A stretch of 64,000 nucleotides of DNA from Arthrobacter sp. OY3WO11 (lineage in GTDB: Bacteria; Actinomycetota; Actinomycetes; Actinomycetales; Micrococcaceae). Positions 9,113-17,399 of the stretch are shown one piece after another; position 1 is the first letter of the stretch, and the number at the start of each line of letters is the position of its first letter. Made by a program: the position numbers and the translations under genes. Under the pieces are notes generated by a model. The model was not told the DNA's origin. It did no database searches and saw only the letters and a list, made by a program, of their open reading frames with translations. The DNA is taken from the NCBI RefSeq assembly GCF_001641125.1, contig NZ_LWLP01000001.1, forward strand, positions 3,661,828-3,725,827, given 5' to 3'.

Positions 9113-10882
9113 ATGGCAGTTGGTGGGCTTTTGGAAACGGGGCAGGCAGGGCGCCGGCCTGATTTGTCTGTGACTTGGCCCTTGCCTGCTACCGCCACGC
9201 ACCTTGTCTCCGTTACGCCGCCGGTTCCTGGTGTCCTGTCCGTTGCTGATATCCGGGCGAGCCTTGCTGCCGTCCCTGTGTGTGCTGACGGTCCGGGGAT
9301 GATTGATCAGTTGCGGGATTTGGAGGATTTGAAGTCGCTGGTGGCTGCGAAGCAGGCCCGGATTGCTGTGGCTTTCGACGCTGAACAGCGGCGGGAGCAG
9401 GCCGCGGCCGGTATCCCGGCCAAGGAACGCGGCGCCGGTGTGGCCGCGCAGGTGGCGTTGGCGCGCCGGGAGTCCCCGGCCCGCGGCGGCCGGCTCCTGG
9501 GCCTGGCCAAAGCCCTCGGCACCGAGATGCCCCACGCCCTGGCAGCCCTGGAGTCCGGGCAGCTGAACGAATGGCGCGCCACCCTCATCGTGAAGGAAAC
9601 AGCGTGCCTGTCCGCCGAAGACCGGTGCGCGGTGGACGAGGAACTCGCCGCCGACACCGGCACCCTAGCAGGCGCAGGTTCACTGGCAGGCGCCGGGGAT
9701 CGGGCCATTATTGCCGCGGTCCGTGCGGCCGCGTACCGGCGTGACCCGCACTCCGTGGCCAGGCGCGCCGCCCATGCGGTGTGTGAGCGGACCGTGACCC
9801 TTCGCCCGGCGCCGGACACCATGGCCCGTCTGACCGCCCTGCTCCCGGTCGCGCAGGGCGTCGCCGCCTACGCCGCCCTGACCCGCCACGCAGACACCGC
9901 GAGATCACACGGTGATGACCGTTCCAGGGGCGCGCTCATGGCGGACCAGCTCGTCGAAAACATCACGGGCACCCCGGGAGGGGCCAGCAGCATCGAAGTC
10001 CAGCTCGTCATGACCGACCGCACCCTCTTCCAGGGCGACAGCGAACCAGCAAGACTCGCAGGCTACGGCACCGTCCCCGCCCACTGGGCCAGACAAGCCG
10101 TTTTGGGGCAGCCGGAACGCCCCGATCCAGGACCTGCGGATAGCGCCATGACAGTATCGGCGGGAGGTATAGCAGGAGGTTCGGTGGCCGTGAGGACCCC
10201 TGATACAGGAGCGGCCCGCACCGGCGCTCCTGCCACGGAAGTCAGGGACAGCACTGACTTCGAGGTCTGGCTCCGCAGGCTCTACACAGCGCCGGGCACC
10301 GGCGAACTCCTCGCCATGGACTCCAAAGCCCGGCTCTTCCCCGCCGGGCTCCGCCGCTTCCTCCAGGTACGGGACGACACCTGCCGCACCCCCTACTGTG
10401 ACGCGCCCATCCGCCACCACGACCACATCACCCCCTGGCACCAGGACGGCCCCACCACCAGCACCAACGGCCAAGGCCTCTGCGAAGCCTGCAACCACAC
10501 CAAAGAAAACCCAGGCTGGACAGCCCGTCCCGTCCCCGGACCACGACACACGGTGCAACTCCAAACCCCCACCGGCCACACCTACCACTCCACAGCACCC
10601 CCACCACCCGGCACCGCACTTGATGCAGGTGAATTGGGCGCACCAGCCGCTATTGCTGCTGCCGTCGCTACGGGCCCGCCGCTTTATGTAGCTTCCCCCG
10701 CCAACGCGGGCCCGTCCCGCGGCGACCCCGAACCCACCATGCGCGGACCAGCAGAGTGCCCCAGCCCAGGGAAACACGGCGTCCAAATCCTCGGCCGCGT
10801 TGTTGTTGCTCACCCACCCCTGGTTGTACCGCACCGGCCCCTGATGGTCCGGCCCCTGGCCGCAGCAGCTGCACCGCCCTAG
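9113..10882 (+). CDS. DUF222 / HNH endonuclease domain protein
   Basis: A 589-residue protein of the DUF222-HNH family (the 13E12 repeat family of mycobacteria, abundant in Arthrobacter). The N-terminal half is Ala/Arg-rich and helical, typical of DUF222. The C-terminal HNH signature is intact: CRTPYCDAPIRHHDHI, then TNGQGLCEACNHTKENPGW near residues 420-470, with both Cys pairs and the catalytic His. About 120 residues of Pro/Ala-rich low-complexity sequence follow. The start is uncertain: ATG at 9023, GTG at 9071 and ATG at 9113 are all possible and none has a strong ribosome site. Function unproven; some members resemble mobile or toxin nucleases. Confidence 0.85.
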   Translation: MAVGGLLETGQAGRRPDLSVTWPLPATATHLVSVTPPVPGVLSVADIRASLAAVPVCADGPGMIDQLRDLEDLKSLVAAKQARIAVAFDAEQRREQAAAGIPAKERGAGVAAQVALARRESPARGGRLLGLAKALGTEMPHALAALESGQLNEWRATLIVKETACLSAEDRCAVDEELAADTGTLAGAGSLAGAGDRAIIAAVRAAAYRRDPHSVARRAAHAVCERTVTLRPAPDTMARLTALLPVAQGVAAYAALTRHADTARSHGDDRSRGALMADQLVENITGTPGGASSIEVQLVMTDRTLFQGDSEPARLAGYGTVPAHWARQAVLGQPERPDPGPADSAMTVSAGGIAGGSVAVRTPDTGAARTGAPATEVRDSTDFEVWLRRLYTAPGTGELLAMDSKARLFPAGLRRFLQVRDDTCRTPYCDAPIRHHDHITPWHQDGPTTSTNGQGLCEACNHTKENPGWTARPVPGPRHTVQLQTPTGHTYHSTAPPPPGTALDAGELGAPAAIAAAVATGPPLYVASPANAGPSRGDPEPTMRGPAECPSPGKHGVQILGRVVVAHPPLVVPHRPLMVRPLAAAAAPP

Positions 10883-10918
10883 TCCTGCCGCCGCAGCTTT
10901 ACCCCCCCAGCCTTAAAC

Positions 10919-10963
10919 AGCTCCGTCCCGGAAGGAACCCGAGGTTCCTACCGGGACGGAGCT
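10919..10963. terminator. Bidirectional terminator hairpin
   Basis: AGCTCCGTCCCGG (10919-10931) pairs perfectly with CCGGGACGGAGCT (10951-10963), and the inner GGAACC/GGTTCC arms extend the stem. It lies between the convergent HNH gene and the binding-protein gene ending at 11040, so it can serve both. Confidence 0.8.
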
Positions 10964-11039
10964 GCCACCCGCCGTCGGACGCTGGGAGTGGAGGAGGCGT
11001 CCACCCAAGCTGTCCGGAGCCGTGTTGGCGGTGTGAGGA

Positions 11040-12398
11040 CTAACTGCTGATTGCCGACTTCATCTCGTCGTGGGCCTTCTTGCCTGCTTCGTCCGTGGAG
11101 AGCCGCTCGAAGAGAACCTCGGAGGTGTACCGCTTGATGATTTCCTGGATTGCGCCGGCGCCCTTCGGCGGCGGAGCGGGTGCCTCACCGAGTTCGTCCT
11201 TGATCTGGTCGATGAACTTGACCACCTTGACGTCGGCCGGGGTCAGCTTCGACTCGATGGCTGCGCGGACCTCTGAGTTCGGGTATACACCGCGGTCTGC
11301 CAGGAGGGCCTCGCCTGCCTTGACGTTGTTGGCCAGGAAGTCGATGAACTTGGCGGTCTCCTCAGGGTGCTTTGTGCGTGAGGAGGCGGACCAGAACTGC
11401 GAAGCCTTGTACCAAAGCTCTGCATCAGCGGAGGACCCGGTCTTCGTGGGGAACCGCAGGATCTTCAGGTCACTGCCGGAAGCCTTTTCCAAGGCCGGGG
11501 CCTGGTTGGACCACCAGAAGGCCATGGCATTCTTGCCGGTGGCAAGTCCACTCTGGTCCAGCGGGGCAGCCTCGGCTTCAACCACCTCGGAGGCCGTGGG
11601 GACTGCCTTGTTCTCGCTGAGCTGCTTCAGGAACGCCCACCATTCGGAGATGTCACTGGGCTCAAAGCCCAGGTTGCCGTCGGAGGTGTACAGCGACTTG
11701 CCGTTCTGGCGGAGCCAGACACCCAGGGATGCCTCGTCCGTGCCGTAGGCGGCGGCACCATAAGTGCCCTTCGGGGACTTGGCCGTGACATCGGAAGCGA
11801 TCTTCTCGAAGTCCTCCCAGGTCCACGTGGAGTCGTCCGGCATCGCAACACCTGCGGCCTCAAACACTGCGGGGTTAGCCAGGATGGTGGCTGCGTTGAT
11901 GCCGGCTGCGATGCCTGTCAGGCCGTCCTCGCTCTTGCCTGCGTTCAGTGCGGCTTCATCGAGCTTGGAGGTGTCGATCTCATACTTGGACAGGTCAAGC
12001 AGGGCACCCCGGCTTGAGTATTCAGTAATGTACTTTTCGTCCATCTGGATGATGTCCGGGGCGTCGTTGGCGGCAACCTGGGTGGCCAGCTTGTCCCAGT
12101 AACCGCTCCAGTCGCCGAACTCCGGCTTGATCTTGATGTTCGGGTTCTCAGCCTCGAACTGCTTGATGGCTTCCTGGGTCAGCTGGGCGCGCTTGTCGCC
12201 GCCCCACCAGGAGAACCGCAATTCAACGGGGCCATCGGCGTTTTGCGGGGAGGATCCCCCGCCGCATGCACTGAGGGCCATAACGACGGCGGCCGCGGCC
12301 GCAACGACGCCCGTCTTGCGGATGCGGCGTGCTGCGCCGGGGGAAGGCGACTGCGCCGGTTGCCGGGCAGCAGACGCAGGGCGGGAAAAGAGCTGCAC
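11040..12398 (-). CDS. ABC sugar-binding lipoprotein with its own promoter
   Basis: A 452-residue family 1 solute-binding protein. It has a longer than usual polar, basic leader, then a hydrophobic run and the lipobox LSAC near residue 43. The mature start (DGPVELRFSWWGGDKRAQ) and GDWSGYWDKLATQVA make it the closest relative in this window of the truncated protein at 1-291. The GTG start at 12398 is set by CGGAG 7 nt upstream; the upstream open frame covers the promoter. It lies downstream of a permease pair read in the same direction but has its own promoter, operator and a hairpin separating it from them. Confidence 0.9.
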   Translation of the reverse strand: MQLFSRPASAARQPAQSPSPGAARRIRKTGVVAAAAAVVMALSACGGGSSPQNADGPVELRFSWWGGDKRAQLTQEAIKQFEAENPNIKIKPEFGDWSGYWDKLATQVAANDAPDIIQMDEKYITEYSSRGALLDLSKYEIDTSKLDEAALNAGKSEDGLTGIAAGINAATILANPAVFEAAGVAMPDDSTWTWEDFEKIASDVTAKSPKGTYGAAAYGTDEASLGVWLRQNGKSLYTSDGNLGFEPSDISEWWAFLKQLSENKAVPTASEVVEAEAAPLDQSGLATGKNAMAFWWSNQAPALEKASGSDLKILRFPTKTGSSADAELWYKASQFWSASSRTKHPEETAKFIDFLANNVKAGEALLADRGVYPNSEVRAAIESKLTPADVKVVKFIDQIKDELGEAPAPPPKGAGAIQEIIKRYTSEVLFERLSTDEAGKKAHDEMKSAISS

Positions 12399-12461
12399 TG
12401 GTAACTCCGATCTTCTTTGATCTAAATGCGGGGGACTAATGCACTGACAGGGATGAAACGC

Positions 12462-12510
12462 GAAAGCGCTTTCTAGATGCAATAGTACAAGTACGCTACT
12501 TGTATTACAA
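12462..12510 (-). promoter_or_regulatory. Promoter with LacI-type operator and a second inverted repeat
   Basis: On the minus strand TTGTAA (12510-12505) and TACTAT (12487-12482) are 17 bp apart, a near-ideal promoter for the 11040-12398 gene. GAAAGCGCTTTC at 12462-12473, a perfect palindrome, sits at the expected transcription start. A second perfect inverted repeat, TACAAGTA-CGC-TACTTGTA at 12486-12504, fills the spacer and edges of the -35/-10 boxes. It overlaps a third palindrome CTTGTATTACAAG (12499-12511). The promoter could therefore be read by two different regulators. Confidence 0.7.
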
Positions 12511-12584
12511 GATGTAGGGCCAAGGCATTCTGGACGGCACCTCTCGGGTGGCGTGCTCGAGGACGGCTGCTTCAGGACGGCCGG

Positions 12585-12609
12585 ACGGCCCGCCACGAGG
12601 ACGGGCCGT
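12585..12609 (-). terminator. Hairpin after the MalG-type permease
   Basis: ACGGCCCG (12585-12592) and CGGGCCGT (12602-12609) form a perfect 8-bp GC-rich stem 56 nt after the permease stop. It separates the permease genes from the promoter of the downstream binding-protein gene. No U-tract. Confidence 0.45.
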
Positions 12610-12664
12610 TCGGTTGGTGCTGCAGGCCTGCTGGCCGGCAGCGCTAAAGTCCGGGGAGCTGGAT

Positions 12665-13606
12665 CTACTTGATGCCGGTGGTCGCGATTCCCTTGATGAG
12701 GAAGCGCTGGCCGAAAAGGAAGACGAGGAAGACGGGCAGCAGCGAGACGATGGACATCGCGAACAGCGATCCCCAGCTCGTGGCTGACTGCGAGTCGACG
12801 AAGGCCCTCAGCGCCACCGGAACGGTGAACATGTCCGGGTCCGTCAGGTAGATCAGGGCGCCGAAGAAGTCGTTCCAGGTCCAGATGAACGTGAAGATGG
12901 TGGTGGTGGCCAGGGCCGGTACCATCAGCGGCAGGATGACCTGCAGGAAGATACGCGGGTGGCCTGCGCCGTCGATCCTCGCAGCTTCATCAAGTTCCCG
13001 CGGAATGCCGCGGATGAACTGCACCATCAGGAAGACGAAGAACGCTTCGGTGGCCAGCAGCTTGGGCACGATCAGCGGCCAGAAGGTGTTCACCCAGCCG
13101 ATCTGCGAGAACAGAATGTACTGCGGAACGATCACCACGTGGAACGGCAGCATGATGGTCAGCAGCATGATGCCGAACAGCAGCTTTTTGGCAGTGAACT
13201 GCAGCCGGGCGAAGGCGTAGGCCGCCATGGAGCACGAGATCAGGTTGCCCAGGATAGAGCCGATGACCACAATCGCCGAGTTGATCATGTAGTGGCCGAA
13301 GGGGTGGGTCAGGGCAGACCAGCCGGAGGTGTAGTTGCTCATCTCCAGGCTGTTGAGCCAGAGCCCGGGTTCGCGGAAGATCAGTTCGTTGGGGCGAAGC
13401 GAGGAAACAACCATCCAGAGCAGCGGGTAGATCATCAGGCCGCCGGCAAGGATCAGGATGCCGTGCTTCATCAGGGATTTTCCGCGCTGGGCCCGGCTGA
13501 ACGCCAGGGTGCCGCGGGACTCGCGGGGCTTGCGGTGGTTCGTAGGCTTGCCGGCGCCTCCGGACTTCTTGTCCGGGGTGGGCAGCGTCTCCAGCTTAGT
13601 CGTCAT
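12665..13606 (-). CDS. Carbohydrate ABC permease, MalG type
   Basis: A 313-residue MalG-class permease. A long basic N-terminal tail (about 45 residues) precedes the first helix ILILAGGLMIYPLLWMVVSS. The EAA loop is RELDEAARIDGAGHPRIFLQVILPL near residues 200-225. Its ATG lies inside the end of the MalF-type gene, overlapping by 11 nt, so translation is probably coupled. It lacks a neighbouring ATPase gene. Which binding protein it works with is open: one gene lies downstream at 11040 and one lies divergent at 14883. Confidence 0.92.
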   Translation of the reverse strand: MTTKLETLPTPDKKSGGAGKPTNHRKPRESRGTLAFSRAQRGKSLMKHGILILAGGLMIYPLLWMVVSSLRPNELIFREPGLWLNSLEMSNYTSGWSALTHPFGHYMINSAIVVIGSILGNLISCSMAAYAFARLQFTAKKLLFGIMLLTIMLPFHVVIVPQYILFSQIGWVNTFWPLIVPKLLATEAFFVFLMVQFIRGIPRELDEAARIDGAGHPRIFLQVILPLMVPALATTTIFTFIWTWNDFFGALIYLTDPDMFTVPVALRAFVDSQSATSWGSLFAMSIVSLLPVFLVFLFGQRFLIKGIATTGIK

Positions 13607-14540
13607 AGAAAACCCAATACTTAGAAGCGATGAAGTTGATGGCAGTGAAGACGCCGATGATCACCAGCAGGACCCACGCCATGGCTGACGCGTAGCCCAT
13701 GTCGAACTGGCCGAAACCCTTTTGGTAGAGGTACAGCGTGAAGAACATCGTGGAGTCCGAGGGGCCGCCGTTGCCGCCCGAGACGATGAACGCCTGGGTG
13801 AACGACTGGAAGGATCCGATGATCTGCAGGACCAGGTTGAAGAAGATGATCGGGCTCAGCATCGGCAGGGTGATCCGCCAGAACTGCTGGAGGGTGGTGG
13901 CGCCGTCAACCCTTGCTGCCTCGTAATACATGTGCGGGATCTGCCGGAGGCCGGCCAGGAAGATGATCATGGGGGCGCCGAAGGTCCAGACGTGGAGCAG
14001 GATGATGGAGCCGAGCGCCGTGCTGGGGTCTGAAATCCATCCCGGGCCCTGGATGCCGAACATTGCCAGGACCTGGTTCACCAGGCCCGTGGTGCCGAAG
14101 ATCTGCTTCCAGAGGATGGCGACTGCCACCGAACCGCCCAGGAGGGACGGCAGGTAGAACACTGAGCGGTAGAACGGCAGGCCTCGCAGGCCCTTGTCCA
14201 GGACCAGTGCGATCAGGAGCGCCACGGCGAGCTGGAGCGGCACACCGACGAACACGTAGGTGAAGGTCACGCCGAGCGAGTTGTGCAGGCGTGCGTCACT
14301 GAGCATCCGGGTGAAGTTCTCCAGGCCCACCCATTCCGGCGGCTGGAGCAGGTTGTAGTCCGTGAAGGACAGGTACAGGGACATGATCATGGGGCCGATG
14401 GTGATGGCGACGAGGCCCACCAGCCACGGCAGCAGGAAGATATACGCTGCCTTGTTGTCCCGGCCGTTGGCCTTCTTCTCGGCGGCGGTGGCTTTGCCCT
14501 TGCGCCGGGTTATGGAGCTGAGTTCGCTGATGGCGCTCAC
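13596..14540 (-). CDS. Carbohydrate ABC permease, MalF type
   Basis: A 314-residue MalF-class permease: basic tail, YIFLLPWLVGLVAITIGPMI first helix, and EAA loop MYYEAARVDGATTLQQFWRITLPML near residues 208-232. The start is GTG at 14540. The GTGA there overlaps the stop of a short upstream frame (14537-14626) with a strong ribosome site, so its translation may depend on that leader. It forms a pair with the overlapping MalG-type gene. Confidence 0.92.
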   Translation of the reverse strand: MSAISELSSITRRKGKATAAEKKANGRDNKAAYIFLLPWLVGLVAITIGPMIMSLYLSFTDYNLLQPPEWVGLENFTRMLSDARLHNSLGVTFTYVFVGVPLQLAVALLIALVLDKGLRGLPFYRSVFYLPSLLGGSVAVAILWKQIFGTTGLVNQVLAMFGIQGPGWISDPSTALGSIILLHVWTFGAPMIIFLAGLRQIPHMYYEAARVDGATTLQQFWRITLPMLSPIIFFNLVLQIIGSFQSFTQAFIVSGGNGGPSDSTMFFTLYLYQKGFGQFDMGYASAMAWVLLVIIGVFTAINFIASKYWVFYDD

Positions 14541-14626
14541 TGTTGCCGTCCCGTTCGTGTCATCAGGCCCGCTGCTGCCGGCATTCCAGCCGGGCGCAGC
14601 GCCCTGGGTATGTGCTTAGCGGCCAT
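14537..14626 (-). CDS. Possible 29-residue leader ORF coupled to the permease genes
   Basis: A short frame beginning MAAKHIPRALRP and ending TRTGRQQ, rich in Ala, Arg and Met. Its ATG at 14626 is preceded by AAAGGAG with a 5-nt spacer, the best ribosome site in this region, while the permease itself has none. Its TGA overlaps the permease GTG as GTGA. So ribosomes finishing the leader could restart on the permease. There is no known family. A 7+7 palindrome TATCGCC-TG-GGCGATA lies upstream at 14665-14680. It could be a translational-coupling leader or, less likely, an attenuator; it could also be chance. Confidence 0.4.
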   Translation of the reverse strand: MAAKHIPRALRPAGMPAAAGLMTRTGRQQ

Positions 14627-14775
14627 GTGGTCTCCTTTGGTCATCGTGGCCTCCACGTTCTTGGTATCGCCTGGGCGATAGGTACGCTCCCGCGGCCGGC
14701 GGGGCTGGCCGCCGGAGTCTCGGCGGGTTCCCACCAGTGCGGGAGGTGCGATTGAAAAAGCGGCTCCGTACCAAA

Positions 14776-14832
14776 GTAAACGGTTTCTTGACTCCTGTAT
14801 AGCCCTTTGTTAGTTTTTGAGAAAACGCTTTC
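14776..14832 (+). promoter_or_regulatory. Promoter flanked by two LacI-type operators
   Basis: TTGACT (14788-14793) and TAGTTT (14811-14816) are 17 bp apart and form a good promoter for the operon starting at 14883. GTAAACGGTTTC (14776-14787) abuts the -35 box and GAAAACGCTTTC (14821-14832) covers the expected start site. Centres are 45 bp apart, about four helical turns, which would allow cooperative binding. The same region lies upstream of the divergent permease genes. Confidence 0.75.
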
Positions 14833-14882
14833 TGTTATACAGGTCACTACGAATAGAACCACAACACCTAAGGGGCAGGACA

Positions 14883-16178
14883 ATGCGGTTACGTCTCAGG
14901 AAATCAGTCATGGGGGTTGCGGGAGCAACAGCTGCCCTCGCCATGGTACTTACGGGTTGCGGCAGCAACGCGGAGGCCGGGAAAGTCGGGACGGTTGAGG
15001 ATCCCGTCACCATCCGTTTTGCCTGGTGGGGCAACGATTCCCGCGCCAAGACAACCCTCGATGTCATCAAGGATTTCGAGGCCGCGAACCCCACCATCAA
15101 GGTGGAGGGCGAGAACACGGAGTTCAGTTCCTACTGGGACAAGATGGCCACCCAGATTGCCGGCGGCACAACTCCGGACGTCTTCGCCATGAGCGGTGCC
15201 TACCCCAGCGAATACGCCAGCCGGGGCGTACTGCTGGACCTGGATGAGGTTAAGGACCAGCTCGATACCTCCAAGTTCGCCGAAGGCACGGTGGACCTGG
15301 GCAAGATCGACGGCAAGCAGTACACCATCACCGCAGGCGTGAACTCCATGTCCATGGTGATCGATCCCAAGGTTTTCGAAGCAGCAGGCGTTGAGCTGCC
15401 GGACGACGAAACCTGGACCTGGGACGATTACGCGCAGATAGCTGCCGGCATCACCAAGAACTCCCCGGCGGGGACCTTCGGCACCACCCCCATGTCCAAC
15501 GACTCCTTCCTGGCAGTGTGGGCACGCCAGAGCGGCGAGGAGCTCTACACCGATGACGGCAAGAAGCTGGGCATCAGCGAGGAAACCGCCACCGAATGGT
15601 TCGAGCTCAACAAGAAGCTCATGGACACCGGCGGTGCCCCGTCAGCGTCGCAGACCGTGGAGGACGGCTCTGCCCAGCCCGAAATGACGCTCATGGGCCA
15701 GGGCAAGCAGGGCATGAAGATCTCCTGGAGCAACCAGATGAACTCCTACTCCGGCTCACCGCTGGTCATGATGAAGATGCCGGGCGAAAGCAAAACGCCC
15801 GGCGCGTGGCTGCGCTCCTCCATGGAGTACGCCATTTCCTCCAAGTCCGCGCACCCCAAGGAAGCCGCCCTCTTCATCAACTACCTGGTGAACAACGTGG
15901 ACGCTGCCACCAAGATCAAGAGTGATCGCGGCATGCCTGCCAACACCGAGCTCAAGGCTGCCATCACTCCGCTCCTGAAGGAATCCCAGCAGAAGGAAGC
16001 GGAGTACCTGGACCGCATCGCGGAGATGGACATCGAGCCGCCGCTGCCGTTCCCTGCAGGTTCCTCGGCCACCATGGAGGTCCTGAACCGGTTCAACACG
16101 GATGTCCTGTTCGGCAAGATCTCACCACGGGATGCGGCCAAGGGCTTCATCCAGGAAGTCAACTCGAACCTGGGCTGA
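14883..16178 (+). CDS. ABC sugar-binding lipoprotein heading a catabolic operon
   Basis: A 431-residue family 1 solute-binding protein. Signal MRLRLRKSVMGVAG, hydrophobic run, lipobox LTGC at about residues 22-25. Mature motifs RFAWWGNDSRAKTT and SSYWDKMATQIAGG match the other binding proteins. ATG at 14883 is preceded by AAGGGGCAGGA; an upstream in-frame ATG at 14817 lies before the operator and is rejected. It is the first gene of a four-gene operon (hydrolase, oxidoreductase fusion, M24-like protein) and divergent from a MalF/MalG pair, its likely transport partners. Confidence 0.92.
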   Translation: MRLRLRKSVMGVAGATAALAMVLTGCGSNAEAGKVGTVEDPVTIRFAWWGNDSRAKTTLDVIKDFEAANPTIKVEGENTEFSSYWDKMATQIAGGTTPDVFAMSGAYPSEYASRGVLLDLDEVKDQLDTSKFAEGTVDLGKIDGKQYTITAGVNSMSMVIDPKVFEAAGVELPDDETWTWDDYAQIAAGITKNSPAGTFGTTPMSNDSFLAVWARQSGEELYTDDGKKLGISEETATEWFELNKKLMDTGGAPSASQTVEDGSAQPEMTLMGQGKQGMKISWSNQMNSYSGSPLVMMKMPGESKTPGAWLRSSMEYAISSKSAHPKEAALFINYLVNNVDAATKIKSDRGMPANTELKAAITPLLKESQQKEAEYLDRIAEMDIEPPLPFPAGSSATMEVLNRFNTDVLFGKISPRDAAKGFIQEVNSNLG

Positions 16179-16229
16179 CCGCCGGCTGGTTCAGCCATCA
16201 CAACAACATCCCGAACAGGAGGCAGGCCA

Positions 16230-17399
16230 GTGACTGAAAACACCGGGCCCGTCAGGCCCAGCGCCATCGCCGGCTACGAGGACTGGCCTGCCTACGTCCA
16301 GCACCACCCCCGCCACCAGGCCGCCACGCCGGCGGCACAGGAACTCGCGGACGCGCTCGGCGTTCCGGAAGTTCCAGCGCAGCCTGAAGTGTCGGTTCAC
16401 TGGGAGGAAACGCACGACGGCGTCACCACCTCCCAGCTCAGCTGGCAGTTGGGCTTCGGCCCCCGGACTACCGGCTGGCTGATCCGGCCGGCCGGCAGTT
16501 CCGGGCCGCTGCCCGGCGTCCTCGCGCTGCACTGCCACGGCGGCAACAAATTCGGCGGGGCGGACCGGCTGGTGGAACTCCCGGAGCAGCACCCGTCGGC
16601 GGAGGCCGCCCAGGCAGGCCACTACGACGGCCACGCCATTGCCACGGACGTGGCACGGCGGGGTTTCGCCGTCCTGGCTCATGACGCCTTTGGCTGGGGC
16701 AGCCGCCGCTTCGATCTCTCCGCCCCGCCGTGGCGGACGGCCTCGGCACTGGAGGCGAGGCAGGCACAGTGGCGGGAGGACGGCGTCGTGCCTTCCGACG
16801 CCGACATGTACAACGCCGCCGCAGGTTTCCACGAAGAGACCGCGGCCAAGACCGCCGGCCTGCTGGGCACCAGCCTCGCCGGCATGGTTGCCCACGATGA
16901 CCTGGCCGCCCTGGAGGTCCTCGCCGGGCTGCCGGACGTGGACCAGGACCGGCTGGGCTGCATCGGGTTCTCCGGCGGCGGCGGCCGTTCGCTGGCCCTC
17001 GCGGCGCTGAGTCCCCGCATCAAAAGCTACGTCGTGACCTGCATGATGACCACCTTCCAGTCGCTTCTGCCCGCCTACCTGGACGCCCACTCGTGGCTGC
17101 TGCAGACCCCCGGCCTGTGGAAGCTGGGTGACTGGCCGGAGCTCACGGCAAGGTCCGGCGCTGAAAGGCTGCTGGTGCAGTACGCCCTGGCGGACCAGCT
17201 CTTCCCCCAAGCCGGGATGCGTGACGCCCACCGGGTACTGGAATCACTTCATGCCCCCGGTACCTACACCGGGAGCTTCTGGCCGGGCGGGCACGTGTTC
17301 ACCGCCGGCATGCAACAGGAAGCGCTCGGTTTCCTGTCCGCCTCGCTCGGCGCCAATGATTCCCAAACCCTTCCCCTCAGCTACCAAGGACCCGCCTGA
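16230..17399 (+). CDS. Alpha/beta hydrolase, dienelactone hydrolase-like esterase
   Basis: A 389-residue cytoplasmic alpha/beta hydrolase. The oxyanion strand LALHCHGGNKFGG is followed by HDAFGWGSRR and the nucleophile elbow GFSGGG with Ser248. The likely Asp and His lie in YALADQLFP and WPGGHVFT. This fits the DLH/acetyl-xylan-esterase-like group, and an esterase or lactonase acting on the imported compound is the simplest role. GTG at 16230 follows AGGAGG with a 7-nt spacer. Its TGA overlaps the next gene by one base, so the genes are co-translated. Substrate not readable from sequence. Confidence 0.8.
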   Translation: MTENTGPVRPSAIAGYEDWPAYVQHHPRHQAATPAAQELADALGVPEVPAQPEVSVHWEETHDGVTTSQLSWQLGFGPRTTGWLIRPAGSSGPLPGVLALHCHGGNKFGGADRLVELPEQHPSAEAAQAGHYDGHAIATDVARRGFAVLAHDAFGWGSRRFDLSAPPWRTASALEARQAQWREDGVVPSDADMYNAAAGFHEETAAKTAGLLGTSLAGMVAHDDLAALEVLAGLPDVDQDRLGCIGFSGGGGRSLALAALSPRIKSYVVTCMMTTFQSLLPAYLDAHSWLLQTPGLWKLGDWPELTARSGAERLLVQYALADQLFPQAGMRDAHRVLESLHAPGTYTGSFWPGGHVFTAGMQQEALGFLSASLGANDSQTLPLSYQGPA

